From: Amycolatopsis sp. GM8
Lineage (GTDB): Bacteria > Actinomycetota > Actinomycetes > Mycobacteriales > Pseudonocardiaceae
DNA: 64,000 bases
Reading direction: 5' to 3'
Assembly: GCF_021653975.1 (NCBI RefSeq)
Contig: NZ_JAJKFK010000002.1
Coordinates: 992,001 to 1,056,000 of the forward strand
Positions 46,290-54,215 of the stretch are shown here, piece after piece. Each line of letters begins with the position of its first letter. Within the stretch, counting starts at the first letter, position 1. The notes beneath the pieces are model-generated. The model was given only the letters and a program-made list of their open reading frames with translations, was not told the DNA's origin and ran no database searches. Made by a program: the position numbers and the translations under genes.

Positions 46290-49187
46290 GTGGTCGTGCA
46301 CCGGTACGGGATCCTCGGTCCGACCGAGGTGCTGGTCGGTGACCGTGCGATCCCGCTCGCGGGAGCCGGGCAGCGGCTTCTGCTCTCGGCGTTGCTGTTG
46401 TCGCCGAACCAGGCCGTGCCCGCGGATCGGCTGGCCGAGATCGTCTGGGGCGACGCGCAACCGGTGAACCCGGCCGCGGCGCTGCGCAACCAGGTCTCGC
46501 GTCTCCGCCGCTCACTGGGATCCGCCGGTCCGGATCTGGCGACCGTGGATCGCGGCTATCTCATCCGGCTCGAACGTGACCGGCTCGACGCTGCCCGGTT
46601 CGAAGACCTGTTCGCGCAGACCGAGGCCGAGCGAGGGCAGCGTGCGCTGGCTCTGGTCGACGAAGCTCTCGGCCTGTGGCGCGGGCCCGCGCTCGACACG
46701 ATCCGGGACCGGCTGTGGGCGGCGCCGGACGCGGCACGCCTGGACGAGTTGCGCGTGGCGGCCGAACAGCGGCGGGCGGAGCTTTTGCTGTCGCTGGGCA
46801 AGGCCGACGAAGCCATCGCGGCACTGCGCGCCATCGTTTCCGCTCACCCTGAGCGCGAAGGGGCGCGCGGGCAGCTCATGCGAGCGCTGTACGAGGGCGG
46901 GCGGCCCACCGAGGCGCTGACGACGTACCGCGTGTGGCAGCGCCGGCTGGCGGACGAACTCGGCCTGGACCCGTCGCCCGAGCTGCGCCGGATCGAATAC
47001 GAGATCCTGCGACACGGCTTGTCACCGGCTGTCCCGGCGCCGGCGACCGCGGCACTGCCGCTGCCGGCGACGAGCTTTGTCGGGCGGGAAAACGACTGTG
47101 CGGCGTTGGCTGCTTTGCTGCGTACCGCGCGGCTGGTGACGCTGCACGGCCCCGGTGGCGTGGGCAAGACACGACTGGCCGCCGAGGTCGCCTCCCGGTA
47201 CCCGCACGACGGGGTCCGATTCTGTGATCTCGCGTCGGCCCGAGGTCGCGCCGACGTGCTCCGCAGCCTCACGGCGGCGGTCGGTCTCGGCGAGCGCGCG
47301 TTCCACCGTCTCGACGACCAGCTGTGTGCACACCTCGCGGACCAGCGGCTGCTGTTTGTGATCGACAACTGCGACCAGGTCGTGGCCGAGATCGCCGACG
47401 TGGCCGAACTCCTGCTCCGCCGAACCCGCGAGGTCGTCGTCCTGGCCACCAGCCGCCGCAGGCTGGGCGTGACCGGGGAACATCTGTGGCCGGTGACGCC
47501 GCTGGCCACGAGCGGGCCGGACGCCGCCGCGGTTCGGCTCTTCGTCGACCGCGCTCGTGCGGTGGTCCCGCACTTCGGGCCGAGCGCTCAGGAGTCCGAA
47601 GCGATTTCCGCGCTGTGCGCCCGTCTCGACGGCTTGCCGCTGGCCATCGAGCTCGCCGCGGCGCGGTTGCTGGGGACGACGGTTGCGGAGCTGTCGCAGA
47701 ACATCGGTCGTGGCTTCCGGATCATCGCCGCCGACGGTCCCACGGAATCTCGCCACCGTTCCCTGCGTGCTCTGATCGGCTGGTCCTACGGTGGACTGTC
47801 CATTGTGGAGCGGCGCGTGTTCGACTGCGCTTCGGTTTTCGAAGGCCCGTTCGACGTCTCCGCCGCCCACGCGGTCTGCGGCGGCGACGCGGCACCCGAG
47901 GACGTGCTGGAAGCGTTGCTGCGGCTGGCCGATCACTCGATGGTGCGTGTCGACCGCGGCGAAAGCCGCGCGGTGTACTCGATGCTGGAGACGCTGCGCG
48001 CGCACGGCAGGCAACGCCTGGAACAGGGCGGCACGCTCGACGCGGTCCGTGACCGGCATGCTGTCTGGGCAGGTGAACTCGTCGCACGGGCGGCGGACGA
48101 GTTGGGTGGCCCGGCCGAGCCGACCTGGGCGGGAGTACTGGACCGGCATTTCGCCGACCTGCGCGCGGCGCACCATCGGCTCGTCGGCCGCGACACGGGC
48201 CGGCAGCTCGCGCTCGTCGCCGAGCTGCACTGGTACGCGTTGTGGCGGGGTCGGTCCGAAGTGTTCCGCTGGGCCGAAACCGGTGCCGCCGCGGCCGCGG
48301 GAACGCATGCGCGTTACCTGCCGGACGCGCTCGCGTCCGCGGCGGTCGGCGCCGTGTTCCGCGGCGATCTCGCCGCGGCCCGGGCCGCGGCCCGCACGGC
48401 GACCGAGGCGGCACGCGCGCAGCCCGCCGTTCATGCCTGGCGCCTGCCGGAGGCGGCGGGCGAGATCGCCATCCACGGTGGCAGCCCCGAACAAGCCGCA
48501 CACGACTACCGCGCCGCGTACGTGCTGTCGATGGAGGCGGGCGCGTTCCTCGACGCGACCTGGAACGCCGCGAGCGTCGGCGCGGCACTGGCCTACAGCG
48601 GGAACACCGCAGAGGCGACCCGAGCCGCACGGCAAGCGGACACAGCCGCTGCGGCTTCCGGTGCGCCATCGGCACTCGCGATCGCTTCGTGGGTCGCCGG
48701 CGAAATCGCCGCGGACACGGATCCGGACGAGGCTCGCAGCCGGCTGCAACTCGCCGCCGAACACGCCGAGACAGCCGGGAACCGTCTCGTCGGCGGACTG
48801 ATCGAAGTCAGCCTGGCCACCCTGTACGGCCGCAACGAGAACCCTGCCGCCGCGTTGCGGCACTACCAGCGGGTGATCGGGATGTGGCAGCGAGCCGAGT
48901 CGTGGACACCGCAATGGGTCACCATGCGGACCCTGGTCGATCTGCTCATGCGCGTCGGTGCCTGGCACGACGCGGCAATCCTGCACGCGGCCGTGCGGTC
49001 GGCAGACGCCGCCACCCCGGCCTATGGAGCCGACGACCGCCTACTCCGCCAGGCGGCGGCCCGGCTCCGCCAGCACTTGCGCCACACCGAACTGAACCAA
49101 TGCACCCGTACCGGCGCCCGCATGACGGCCAGCGATACGACGCGCTTCGCGCTGGAAGCCATCCACCACGCCCGGGCAAGGATCTGA
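46290..49187 (+). CDS. AfsR/SARP-family regulator (BTAD plus NB-ARC plus TPR-like)
   Basis: 965 residues. GTG start with GGAGGAGG 7 bases upstream. An OmpR-type winged helix (about 5-95; YGILGPTEVLVG and NQVSRLRRSLG) is followed by the BTAD domain (about 100-245; DRLDAARFEDLF, GRPTEALTTYRVWQRRLADE), the NB-ARC ATPase with Walker A GPGGVGKTR (about 288-296), LLFVIDNCDQ and GLPLAIELAA, and a long helical C-terminus without strong TPR consensus. Large SARPs of this type switch on secondary metabolism or local enzymes. It is divergent from the FAD oxidase; no biosynthetic cluster is visible beside it. An att scar lies 58 bases after its stop. Confidence 0.93.
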   Translation: MVVHRYGILGPTEVLVGDRAIPLAGAGQRLLLSALLLSPNQAVPADRLAEIVWGDAQPVNPAAALRNQVSRLRRSLGSAGPDLATVDRGYLIRLERDRLDAARFEDLFAQTEAERGQRALALVDEALGLWRGPALDTIRDRLWAAPDAARLDELRVAAEQRRAELLLSLGKADEAIAALRAIVSAHPEREGARGQLMRALYEGGRPTEALTTYRVWQRRLADELGLDPSPELRRIEYEILRHGLSPAVPAPATAALPLPATSFVGRENDCAALAALLRTARLVTLHGPGGVGKTRLAAEVASRYPHDGVRFCDLASARGRADVLRSLTAAVGLGERAFHRLDDQLCAHLADQRLLFVIDNCDQVVAEIADVAELLLRRTREVVVLATSRRRLGVTGEHLWPVTPLATSGPDAAAVRLFVDRARAVVPHFGPSAQESEAISALCARLDGLPLAIELAAARLLGTTVAELSQNIGRGFRIIAADGPTESRHRSLRALIGWSYGGLSIVERRVFDCASVFEGPFDVSAAHAVCGGDAAPEDVLEALLRLADHSMVRVDRGESRAVYSMLETLRAHGRQRLEQGGTLDAVRDRHAVWAGELVARAADELGGPAEPTWAGVLDRHFADLRAAHHRLVGRDTGRQLALVAELHWYALWRGRSEVFRWAETGAAAAAGTHARYLPDALASAAVGAVFRGDLAAARAAARTATEAARAQPAVHAWRLPEAAGEIAIHGGSPEQAAHDYRAAYVLSMEAGAFLDATWNAASVGAALAYSGNTAEATRAARQADTAAAASGAPSALAIASWVAGEIAADTDPDEARSRLQLAAEHAETAGNRLVGGLIEVSLATLYGRNENPAAALRHYQRVIGMWQRAESWTPQWVTMRTLVDLLMRVGAWHDAAILHAAVRSADAATPAYGADDRLLRQAAARLRQHLRHTELNQCTRTGARMTASDTTRFALEAIHHARARI

Positions 49188-49244
49188 TCGCCGAGACCGA
49201 TCTGGTCGATGTCAGTCAGGTGGATCCATCGGCGCGTGGATTTG

Positions 49245-49275
49245 GTGGGGCGCCTGGGGCTCGAACCCAGAACCT
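49245..49275. repeat. Distal att site: 31-bp copy of the tRNA-Lys 3' end
   Basis: Perfect 31-bp direct repeat of 50834-50864. The sequence is the 3' acceptor strand and T arm of the tRNA-Lys gene, here without the rest of the tRNA. This is the displaced half left when an element inserted in the tRNA 3' end. Confidence 0.8.
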
Positions 49276-49438
49276 GCCGGGTACAAGATCAACTTCGTCG
49301 GTTGACACCGGAGAGTTCCGGTCATTGCCCGTGACCGCGCCAGCTTACTGTTGCAAACACCGGTCGTTCGGGCCCCTCCTGCTTTCTCGCCGTTTAGCGG
49401 CGTAAAACGGCACGCTGCTTGGTGGCCAGCCCGGTATT

Positions 49439-49672
49439 GTGACTTCGGTGTTGAGACTGGTCGCCGACGACCCAGCCCTGACGCTGAGCGACCGCCAGGT
49501 GCAGAGGCTCACGTTCTGGGTGCTGGAGTTCCTTCCTGCGAGCCGGTGCGAGATCAGGTCAGGGCCGGGAGCGGAAATCCTCGTCGCGGAGCGAGAGCCA
49601 AACGAGCTGACGTCGGCCCTGCGAGCCAAGTTCGAAGAGATCGCCGGGTGCTGCTGGCTCGACGCCACTTGA
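49439..49672 (+). CDS. Hypothetical small protein in the integrated remnant
   Basis: 77 residues from the GTG at 49439, without signal peptide or membrane helix; contains LSDRQVQRLTFWVLEFLPAS and ends CCWLDAT. No family recognised and the ribosome site is weak. It may be a surviving cargo gene or a chance ORF. Confidence 0.4.
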   Translation: MTSVLRLVADDPALTLSDRQVQRLTFWVLEFLPASRCEIRSGPGAEILVAEREPNELTSALRAKFEEIAGCCWLDAT

Positions 49673-49847
49673 TCACTCCTTGGTCCGTTCTCAGCTTGGG
49701 AACCATACCCGGCGCGTGGAAAGTGCCTCTGACCTGCGGGCGCGCCGTGAGGAGATCACCGGAGGTGGCTCCTCCCCTGATTTCCGAAGCGGTGTCGGGG
49801 TTCGGGTCGGAGCCCCGGCCGCCGGAGGCAGCATCGGACTGGGCACC

Positions 49848-50153
49848 TCATTCAATCTCGATAGTCAGGCCGTGTTGGAGAGCGGATGCGCGAAGGTCAT
49901 CGAGAATCGATTCGCGCTCACTGTCGGTCACTTCTGAGCCGTCGTTCCAATGCGTGATCGAAGATCTGTCGAGGACGTAGTCAACGAGTTCTCCGTGGAA
50001 GCCTTCGCCGTGGACTCGCACCGTCCGACCGTCGATGTCCAGCTCGATGTACCCGCGGGTGGACCCAACAATCACAAGAATCTGCCTTCGGTTGGTCAGT
50101 TTCCCCGGTCTGGATGCTTCACCTGGGTTGCTCGCGTCGGAGCTGGTGAGCAA
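49848..50153 (-). CDS. Small protein resembling Imm74-type immunity proteins
   Basis: 101 residues. The pattern GYIELDIDGRTVRVHGEG (about 34-51), then SSITHWNDG and a terminal amphipathic part ending LTIEIE recalls Imm74 immunity proteins, by memory of the pattern only. It overlaps the preceding DUF6966-like gene by 35 bases on the same strand. No toxin gene is seen in the remnant, so it may be an orphan immunity gene. A later start is possible. Confidence 0.5.
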   Translation of the reverse strand: MLTSSDASNPGEASRPGKLTNRRQILVIVGSTRGYIELDIDGRTVRVHGEGFHGELVDYVLDRSSITHWNDGSEVTDSERESILDDLRASALQHGLTIEIE

Positions 50154-50454
50154 CGCGGTAGATCTGTGTTCTCAGGGTGTCCAGGCGTTCGTTAACCTGC
50201 CGGGCCTCATCAGGGCTGATCGTATGTCCGTTCCGAGGGTGGATCACGAGGTCGTTGAAGCTGCCCATGCCGCCATACGCTTGGAGGATGCGCCTGAGGC
50301 CGTAGGCATCGCGGTTAGACAGGTCCCGGCGCGCGGCTCGGAACCATCGCGACCAGTGTTGCTCGTCGGCGTCGTCCAACAGGACGAGAAGCGAGTCGAG
50401 GTCCGCATTGAGGCCGCCGATCGAGTCCGATGCCACCGGCTGAGCATGGCACAA
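50119..50454 (-). CDS. DUF6966-like small protein
   Basis: 111 residues with LNADLDSLLVLLDDADEQHWSRWF (about 15-38), AYGGMGSFNDLVIHPRNGH and NERLDTLRTQIYRVAHQL, a helical pattern I associate with DUF6966, common next to immunity-type genes. No membrane or secretion signals. It precedes the Imm74-like gene with a 35-base overlap. Function unknown. Confidence 0.5.
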   Translation of the reverse strand: MCHAQPVASDSIGGLNADLDSLLVLLDDADEQHWSRWFRAARRDLSNRDAYGLRRILQAYGGMGSFNDLVIHPRNGHTISPDEARQVNERLDTLRTQIYRVAHQLRREQPR

Positions 50455-50542
50455 GTGCGCGCCACGATGGACCTGCTGGAGTCCGGTGGTAGCTCAACCG
50501 CCGGGGCCGCCGGCCGAAGCGGAGCGGCAGGCCGGACGGCCC

Positions 50543-50564
50543 AGCGGCGCGCTTGCGCGCCGCT
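50543..50564. terminator. 10-bp perfect hairpin inside the remnant
   Basis: AGCGGCGCGC and GCGCGCCGCT are perfectly complementary around TT. It lies between the DUF6966-like gene (minus strand) and the recombinase fragment (plus strand), so it may be a terminator or a recombination scar. Confidence 0.35.
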
Positions 50565-50565
50565 C

Positions 50566-50778
50566 TTGTGGGTCACCTCGCACACGTTCCGCAAGACGAC
50601 GGCCACGGCTCTGGACGACGCGGACGTGCCCACCCGGCCCATCGCGGACCAGGTCGGGCATGCCAGGGTGTCCATGACGCAGGACGTGTATCTGGGCCGG
50701 AAGTAGGTCAACTCGGTGACGGCGGCCGCTCTGGAAGGGCTATTGGATGACCAGTCCGAGGACCAAAAGCGGGGATAA
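50566..50778 (+). pseudogene. Tyrosine recombinase (integrase) C-terminal fragment
   Basis: The reading frame gives SHTFRKTTATALDDAD (HxxR box), IADQVGHARVSMTQ and the catalytic Tyr in QDVYLGRK, the end of a phage-type integrase. A TAG at 50704-50706 follows at once, but the same frame continues VNSVTAAALEGLLDDQ to TAA at 50776-50778, the usual integrase tail, so the TAG is a premature stop. The N-terminal and core domains with the first catalytic Arg are gone. Located beside the tRNA-Lys att site, as intact integrases are. Confidence 0.75.
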
Positions 50779-50833
50779 GCTGGGGAGATGATCTTGCCTC
50801 GGATGTCCACCGAGCCTCTGACCAGGGCTGAGA

Positions 50834-50864
50834 GTGGGGCGCCTGGGGCTCGAACCCAGAACCT
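50834..50864. repeat. Proximal att site inside the tRNA-Lys gene
   Basis: 31-bp copy identical to 49245-49275, covering the tRNA-Lys 3' acceptor strand and T arm plus one flanking base. Core of the integrase crossover region. Confidence 0.8.
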
Positions 50865-50907
50865 ACGGATTAAAAGTCCGCAGCTCTACCAATTGAGCTA
50901 ACGCCCC
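50835..50907 (-). tRNA. tRNA-Lys (anticodon TTT)
   Basis: 73 nt on the minus strand. Acceptor arms GGGGCGT and GCGCCCC with discriminator A, D arm GCTC...GAGC, anticodon loop CTTTTAA (anticodon TTT), and T arm with GGTTCGAGCC. CCA is not encoded. Its 3' end carries the att core of the integrated remnant, which restored the tRNA sequence. Confidence 0.93.
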
Positions 50908-51058
50908 TCATGGAGCAGTCTAGCGGCTAGGCCCCTGCCGCCTGCGCGGCCGGGTCCACGACGGGGCGCGGGCGCGCAGCCAGCAGAAGCGAGCGTCCTA
51001 TGTGGACGGGATCGGGCCTACGGCGGCCGACGCGCGACGAGGCACGGAGGAGAGAGCG

Positions 51059-51889
51059 ATGTTCCTGATCACCGGCGCGACCGGCAACGTCGGTACCGAA
51101 GTGGTCAGCGCGCTCGCCGACGCCGGGGAGCGGGTGCGGGCGCTGGTTCACCGGCCCGATGCGCCGTTGCCGGACGGGGTCGAGCCTGTCGTCGGTGACC
51201 TCAGCGAGCCGGACAGTCTCACCGACGCTTTCCAAGGCGTGCAAGGGATCTTCCTGATGTCCGGCTACTCGGACAGCATCCTGGCCAGGGCACGCGAAGC
51301 GGGTGTGCGGCGCGTCGTGCTGTTGTCCGGTGGATCGGCCGAACTCGAGGACCTCGACAACGCCATCTCCCGCTACATGACGCTGACCGAGCGCGCGGTG
51401 CGGGCCTCCGGCCTCTCCTGGACCTTCCTCCGCCCGCGGGCCTTCATGTCCAACGCCTTGGCCTGGCGCCCGCAGCTCCAGGCCGGCGACACGGTCCGCG
51501 CGCAGTTTCCGAAGGTGCGGGCCGCGCGCGTCGATCCGCGCGATATCGGCGAAGTCGCCGCGCGGGCGTTGACCGACGAACGGCACGACGGCCGGATCTA
51601 CAACCTGACCGGCCCGGAATCACTCCTGCCCGCCGAGTTGGTCGCCGTCCTCGCCGAAGTGCTCGGCCGGAACCTGCGCTGCGTGGAGCTGTCCAACGAC
51701 GAGACCCGCGCCGAGCTACAACAGGGCACACCACCCGAATACATCGACGCCTTCTTCAACTTCTACGTCGACGGGACGCTCGACGAGGCGACCATTCACC
51801 CGGACGTGTCCGACGTGACCGGCCGCCCCGCCCGCACCTTCCGGCAATGGGCCGAGACGCACGCCGCGCGTTTCCGCTCAGCCGGCTAG
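51059..51889 (+). CDS. NmrA-like NAD(P)-binding protein (atypical SDR)
   Basis: 276 residues. N-terminal cofactor motif TGATGNVGTEV (5-15), no YxxxK catalytic pair, and FLRPRAFMSN and VDPRDIGEVAARAL as in NmrA/HSCARG-like quinone reductases or redox sensors. ATG at 51059 with AGGAG upstream. Its 3' end overlaps the convergent amidase gene by 12 bases. First gene after the tRNA-Lys locus. Confidence 0.88.
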   Translation: MFLITGATGNVGTEVVSALADAGERVRALVHRPDAPLPDGVEPVVGDLSEPDSLTDAFQGVQGIFLMSGYSDSILARAREAGVRRVVLLSGGSAELEDLDNAISRYMTLTERAVRASGLSWTFLRPRAFMSNALAWRPQLQAGDTVRAQFPKVRAARVDPRDIGEVAARALTDERHDGRIYNLTGPESLLPAELVAVLAEVLGRNLRCVELSNDETRAELQQGTPPEYIDAFFNFYVDGTLDEATIHPDVSDVTGRPARTFRQWAETHAARFRSAG

Positions 51890-53293
51890 CGGGCGGCGCA
51901 ACCCGAACCGGGTCGCCTGCTCGAAAGCGTGGCCGACCTGCAGCAACGCGAACTCGCCGCGATGCCGGCCGACCAGTTGCAGGCCCACCGGCAGGCCATC
52001 GGGGGTGAACCCGGCGGGCACCGACAGCGCGGGCGAATCGGTCACGCTGATGCAGTAACACGACCGCATCCAGTCCAGGTAGTCGCGCTGTGGCACCCCA
52101 TCGACCTCGGCCGGGTACTCCAGATCGATGTCGAACGGCGGCACCTGCGCAACCGGCAGCGCCAGCACGTCGTACCGCCCGAAGAACCGCCGCATCTCGT
52201 GGAACAGCTCGGTCCGCAGCGTTTCGGCACGCGCGACATCCGTGCCGCGCAGCCGCCGGCCCTGCTCGATGTTGTCCACCAGGCTCGGTTTGAGCAGGTC
52301 ACGCGACTGGTCCAGCACGTCACCCAGCGACAGGTCGAAATGCCAGGCCCGCAGCGTCCGGAACACCTCGTCCGCGCCGCTGAGGTCCGGGCTCGCCTCC
52401 TCGACCACGCAGCCGAGATCCTCGAACACCGTCAGCTGGGACTCCAGCGTCGACCGGACCACCGGTTCGACGGGGAAACTGCCGCCAAGGTCGGGAGTCC
52501 ACGCCACCCGCAGGCCGGTGAGATCGCGCTCGAGCGGTGCCGTGAAAGCGCTTCCCGGCTCGTTGATCGAGATCGGCGAGCGGTCGTCCGGCCCGGCGAT
52601 CACCGACATCATCAGCGCGACATCCGCGACGGTGCGCGCCAGCGGCCCGGGCACGGACATCGTCGACCACGGCGCCGGGGCAGGAAAGCTGGGCACCCGG
52701 CCGGGCGTCGGGCGCAGGCCCACGACGTTGTTGAACGACGCCGGGTTGCGCAGCGAACCGCCCAGGTCCGAGCCGTCGGCCAGCGGCTGCAGCCCGCAGG
52801 CGAGCGCGGCGGCCGCACCCCCGCTGCTGCCACCGGCGCTGCGGTCGTGCGCGTACGGGTTGCGGGTGGCGCCAAACAGCGGGTTGAAGGTGTGCGACCC
52901 GGCCGCGAACTCCGGCACGTTCGTCTTGCCCAGCGTGATGACGCCCGCCGCGCGCAGCCGCTCGACGATCAGCGCGTCGGCCTCGGGCACGTTGTCCCGC
53001 AGCACGGGCGAGCCGTGGGTGGTGCGGATGCCCGCGGTGTCGTGAGTGTCCTTGTGCGCCATGGGAATTCCGTGCAGCGGCCCGATCGGTTCACCTGCGG
53101 CCAGCCGGCGGTCGGCCGCCTCGGCCTGCTCGAGCGCGTACTCCGGAAGCAGGGTCACGATCGCGTTGACGACCGGGTTCACCCGGTCGATCCGGTCCAG
53201 ATACGCGGCCACCACCTCGCGCGCGGACAGTTCCCGCTGGCGCAGCGCCCGGGCGAGCCCGGTCGCGGTCAGCCAGCAGATGTCATCCGTCAT
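51878..53293 (-). CDS. Amidase-signature-family hydrolase
   Basis: 471 residues. The Ser-cisSer-Lys triad is visible: Lys in IPMAHKDTHD (about 78), cis-Ser in GGSSGGAAAA (about 150) and nucleophile Ser in DLGGSLRNPA (about 174). The family covers GatA, acylamidases and indoleacetamide hydrolases; the lack of GatB/GatC neighbours argues against a tRNA role. The ATG at 53293 overlaps the stop of the small membrane gene (ATGA), forming an operon with the two membrane proteins upstream. Confidence 0.92.
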   Translation of the reverse strand: MTDDICWLTATGLARALRQRELSAREVVAAYLDRIDRVNPVVNAIVTLLPEYALEQAEAADRRLAAGEPIGPLHGIPMAHKDTHDTAGIRTTHGSPVLRDNVPEADALIVERLRAAGVITLGKTNVPEFAAGSHTFNPLFGATRNPYAHDRSAGGSSGGAAAALACGLQPLADGSDLGGSLRNPASFNNVVGLRPTPGRVPSFPAPAPWSTMSVPGPLARTVADVALMMSVIAGPDDRSPISINEPGSAFTAPLERDLTGLRVAWTPDLGGSFPVEPVVRSTLESQLTVFEDLGCVVEEASPDLSGADEVFRTLRAWHFDLSLGDVLDQSRDLLKPSLVDNIEQGRRLRGTDVARAETLRTELFHEMRRFFGRYDVLALPVAQVPPFDIDLEYPAEVDGVPQRDYLDWMRSCYCISVTDSPALSVPAGFTPDGLPVGLQLVGRHRGEFALLQVGHAFEQATRFGLRRPLAG

Positions 53294-53694
53294 TGCGAGA
53301 CGCGGGCTGTGCGCCGCAGCCACAGCAGGCCGATCACCGGCAGCACCAACGGAATGAACAGGTACCCCTCGCCGTAGCCCGACCACACGGTCGCGTCCGG
53401 GAAGGCCTCGCTGTCGAAGACGCTCAGGGTGCCGACGGTCAGCACGCCGAGCAGCTCGACCGACAGGCACACCAGCGCGACCCGCCACGACGTCGTGCCC
53501 CGGCGCGCCAGCGCCACCGTCGCGATGATGTAGATCACCGCGGCCACGGCGGACAGCACGTACGCGAGCGGCGCTTCGTGGAACTTCGTCGCGATCTGCA
53601 CGGCCGCCCGCGACGTGGCCGCCAGCGCGAAGATCGCGTACACGGCGACCAGGATCCGGCCGGGACCCGTCGCGGTGTTCCTCGATTCAGGCAC
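53290..53694 (-). CDS. Four-helix membrane protein, conserved hypothetical
   Basis: 134 residues with four predicted membrane helices (about 14-32, 43-62, 72-92 and 110-126). A conserved-looking DSEAFPDATVWSGYGEGYLFIP loop precedes the last helix. I recognise it only as an actinobacterial integral-membrane family. It overlaps the amidase gene by ATGA and the next membrane gene by 8 bases, so the three are co-transcribed. Confidence 0.75.
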   Translation of the reverse strand: MPESRNTATGPGRILVAVYAIFALAATSRAAVQIATKFHEAPLAYVLSAVAAVIYIIATVALARRGTTSWRVALVCLSVELLGVLTVGTLSVFDSEAFPDATVWSGYGEGYLFIPLVLPVIGLLWLRRTARVSQ

Positions 53695-54052
53695 GCGCGC
53701 CTCCCCAGATCTCGTTCAGCCGCAGCACCATGACCGGGATCGCGAGGCACAGCACGCCCAGGATCACCGTGCTCGACCGGCTGCGTTCGGCGAGCGCCCA
53801 CGCGGCGCCGGCCGGGATGATGATCAGTGCGCCGATCAGGTACGCGAGGTAGGTCACGAGGTTGCCCGGGTGGCCGCCGCCGATCAGCAGCACGACCCCG
53901 ATCACCAGCTGCACGACCACCAGCACCTCGACGACCGCCAGCGCGATCAGCAGCGCACGCTGCGGTTCCCGGTTCCGTGCGGCGAGCAGGAAGCTCCACG
54001 CCGCGACGACCAGCGAGGCCACCGCCACGGTCACCGCGTAACCCGGAATCAC
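53687..54052 (-). CDS. Small membrane protein, conserved hypothetical
   Basis: 121 residues with four hydrophobic segments (about 5-24, 33-55, 64-86 and 95-110) and a NLVTYLAYLIGALIIIPAG stretch. First gene of the membrane-membrane-amidase operon; divergent from the TPP enzyme gene. No known domain. Confidence 0.75.
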   Translation of the reverse strand: MIPGYAVTVAVASLVVAAWSFLLAARNREPQRALLIALAVVEVLVVVQLVIGVVLLIGGGHPGNLVTYLAYLIGALIIIPAGAAWALAERSRSSTVILGVLCLAIPVMVLRLNEIWGGARA

Positions 54053-54215
54053 GAACCGAGAGTAGTCCGGAGGGTCACGCAGCTTGCCCTCGACCGGGCC
54101 ACTCAGAGGCTCTACTCAGAGGTGACCGGGGTCCACTGTCGATACCGCCCCTTCACTTGACCGGGCTAGTAAAGGTTGCTTACCTTGATCCATCACGAAT
54201 CAGCACGTATGGACC

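Larger units (their letters stand above)
49245..50864. mobile_element. Remnant of a tRNA-Lys-integrated element
   Basis: A 1.6-kb segment bounded by 31-bp direct repeats, one of them in the functional tRNA-Lys gene. It contains a decayed tyrosine recombinase at the tRNA-proximal end, as expected for an integrative element, plus three small genes with less typical codon use. No replication or transfer genes remain, so it is a deleted remnant. A perfect 10-bp hairpin at 50543-50564 precedes the recombinase fragment. Confidence 0.75.

Noticed and set aside
46290-49187. Activator of an antibiotic cluster in the window
   Set aside because: No PKS, NRPS or other core biosynthetic genes lie beside it; only a divergent oxidase.
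49188-49300. Possible second tRNA-Lys gene near 49250
   Set aside because: Only the 3' acceptor strand and T arm are present; the anticodon and D arms are missing. It is the att duplicate.
51878-53293. GatA subunit of Glu-tRNA amidotransferase
   Set aside because: No gatB or gatC neighbours, and it sits in an operon with small membrane proteins.
54100-54160. Short direct repeat CTCAGAGG near the TPP gene promoter
   Set aside because: Only two copies, 14 bases apart, without a fitting regulator; could be chance.
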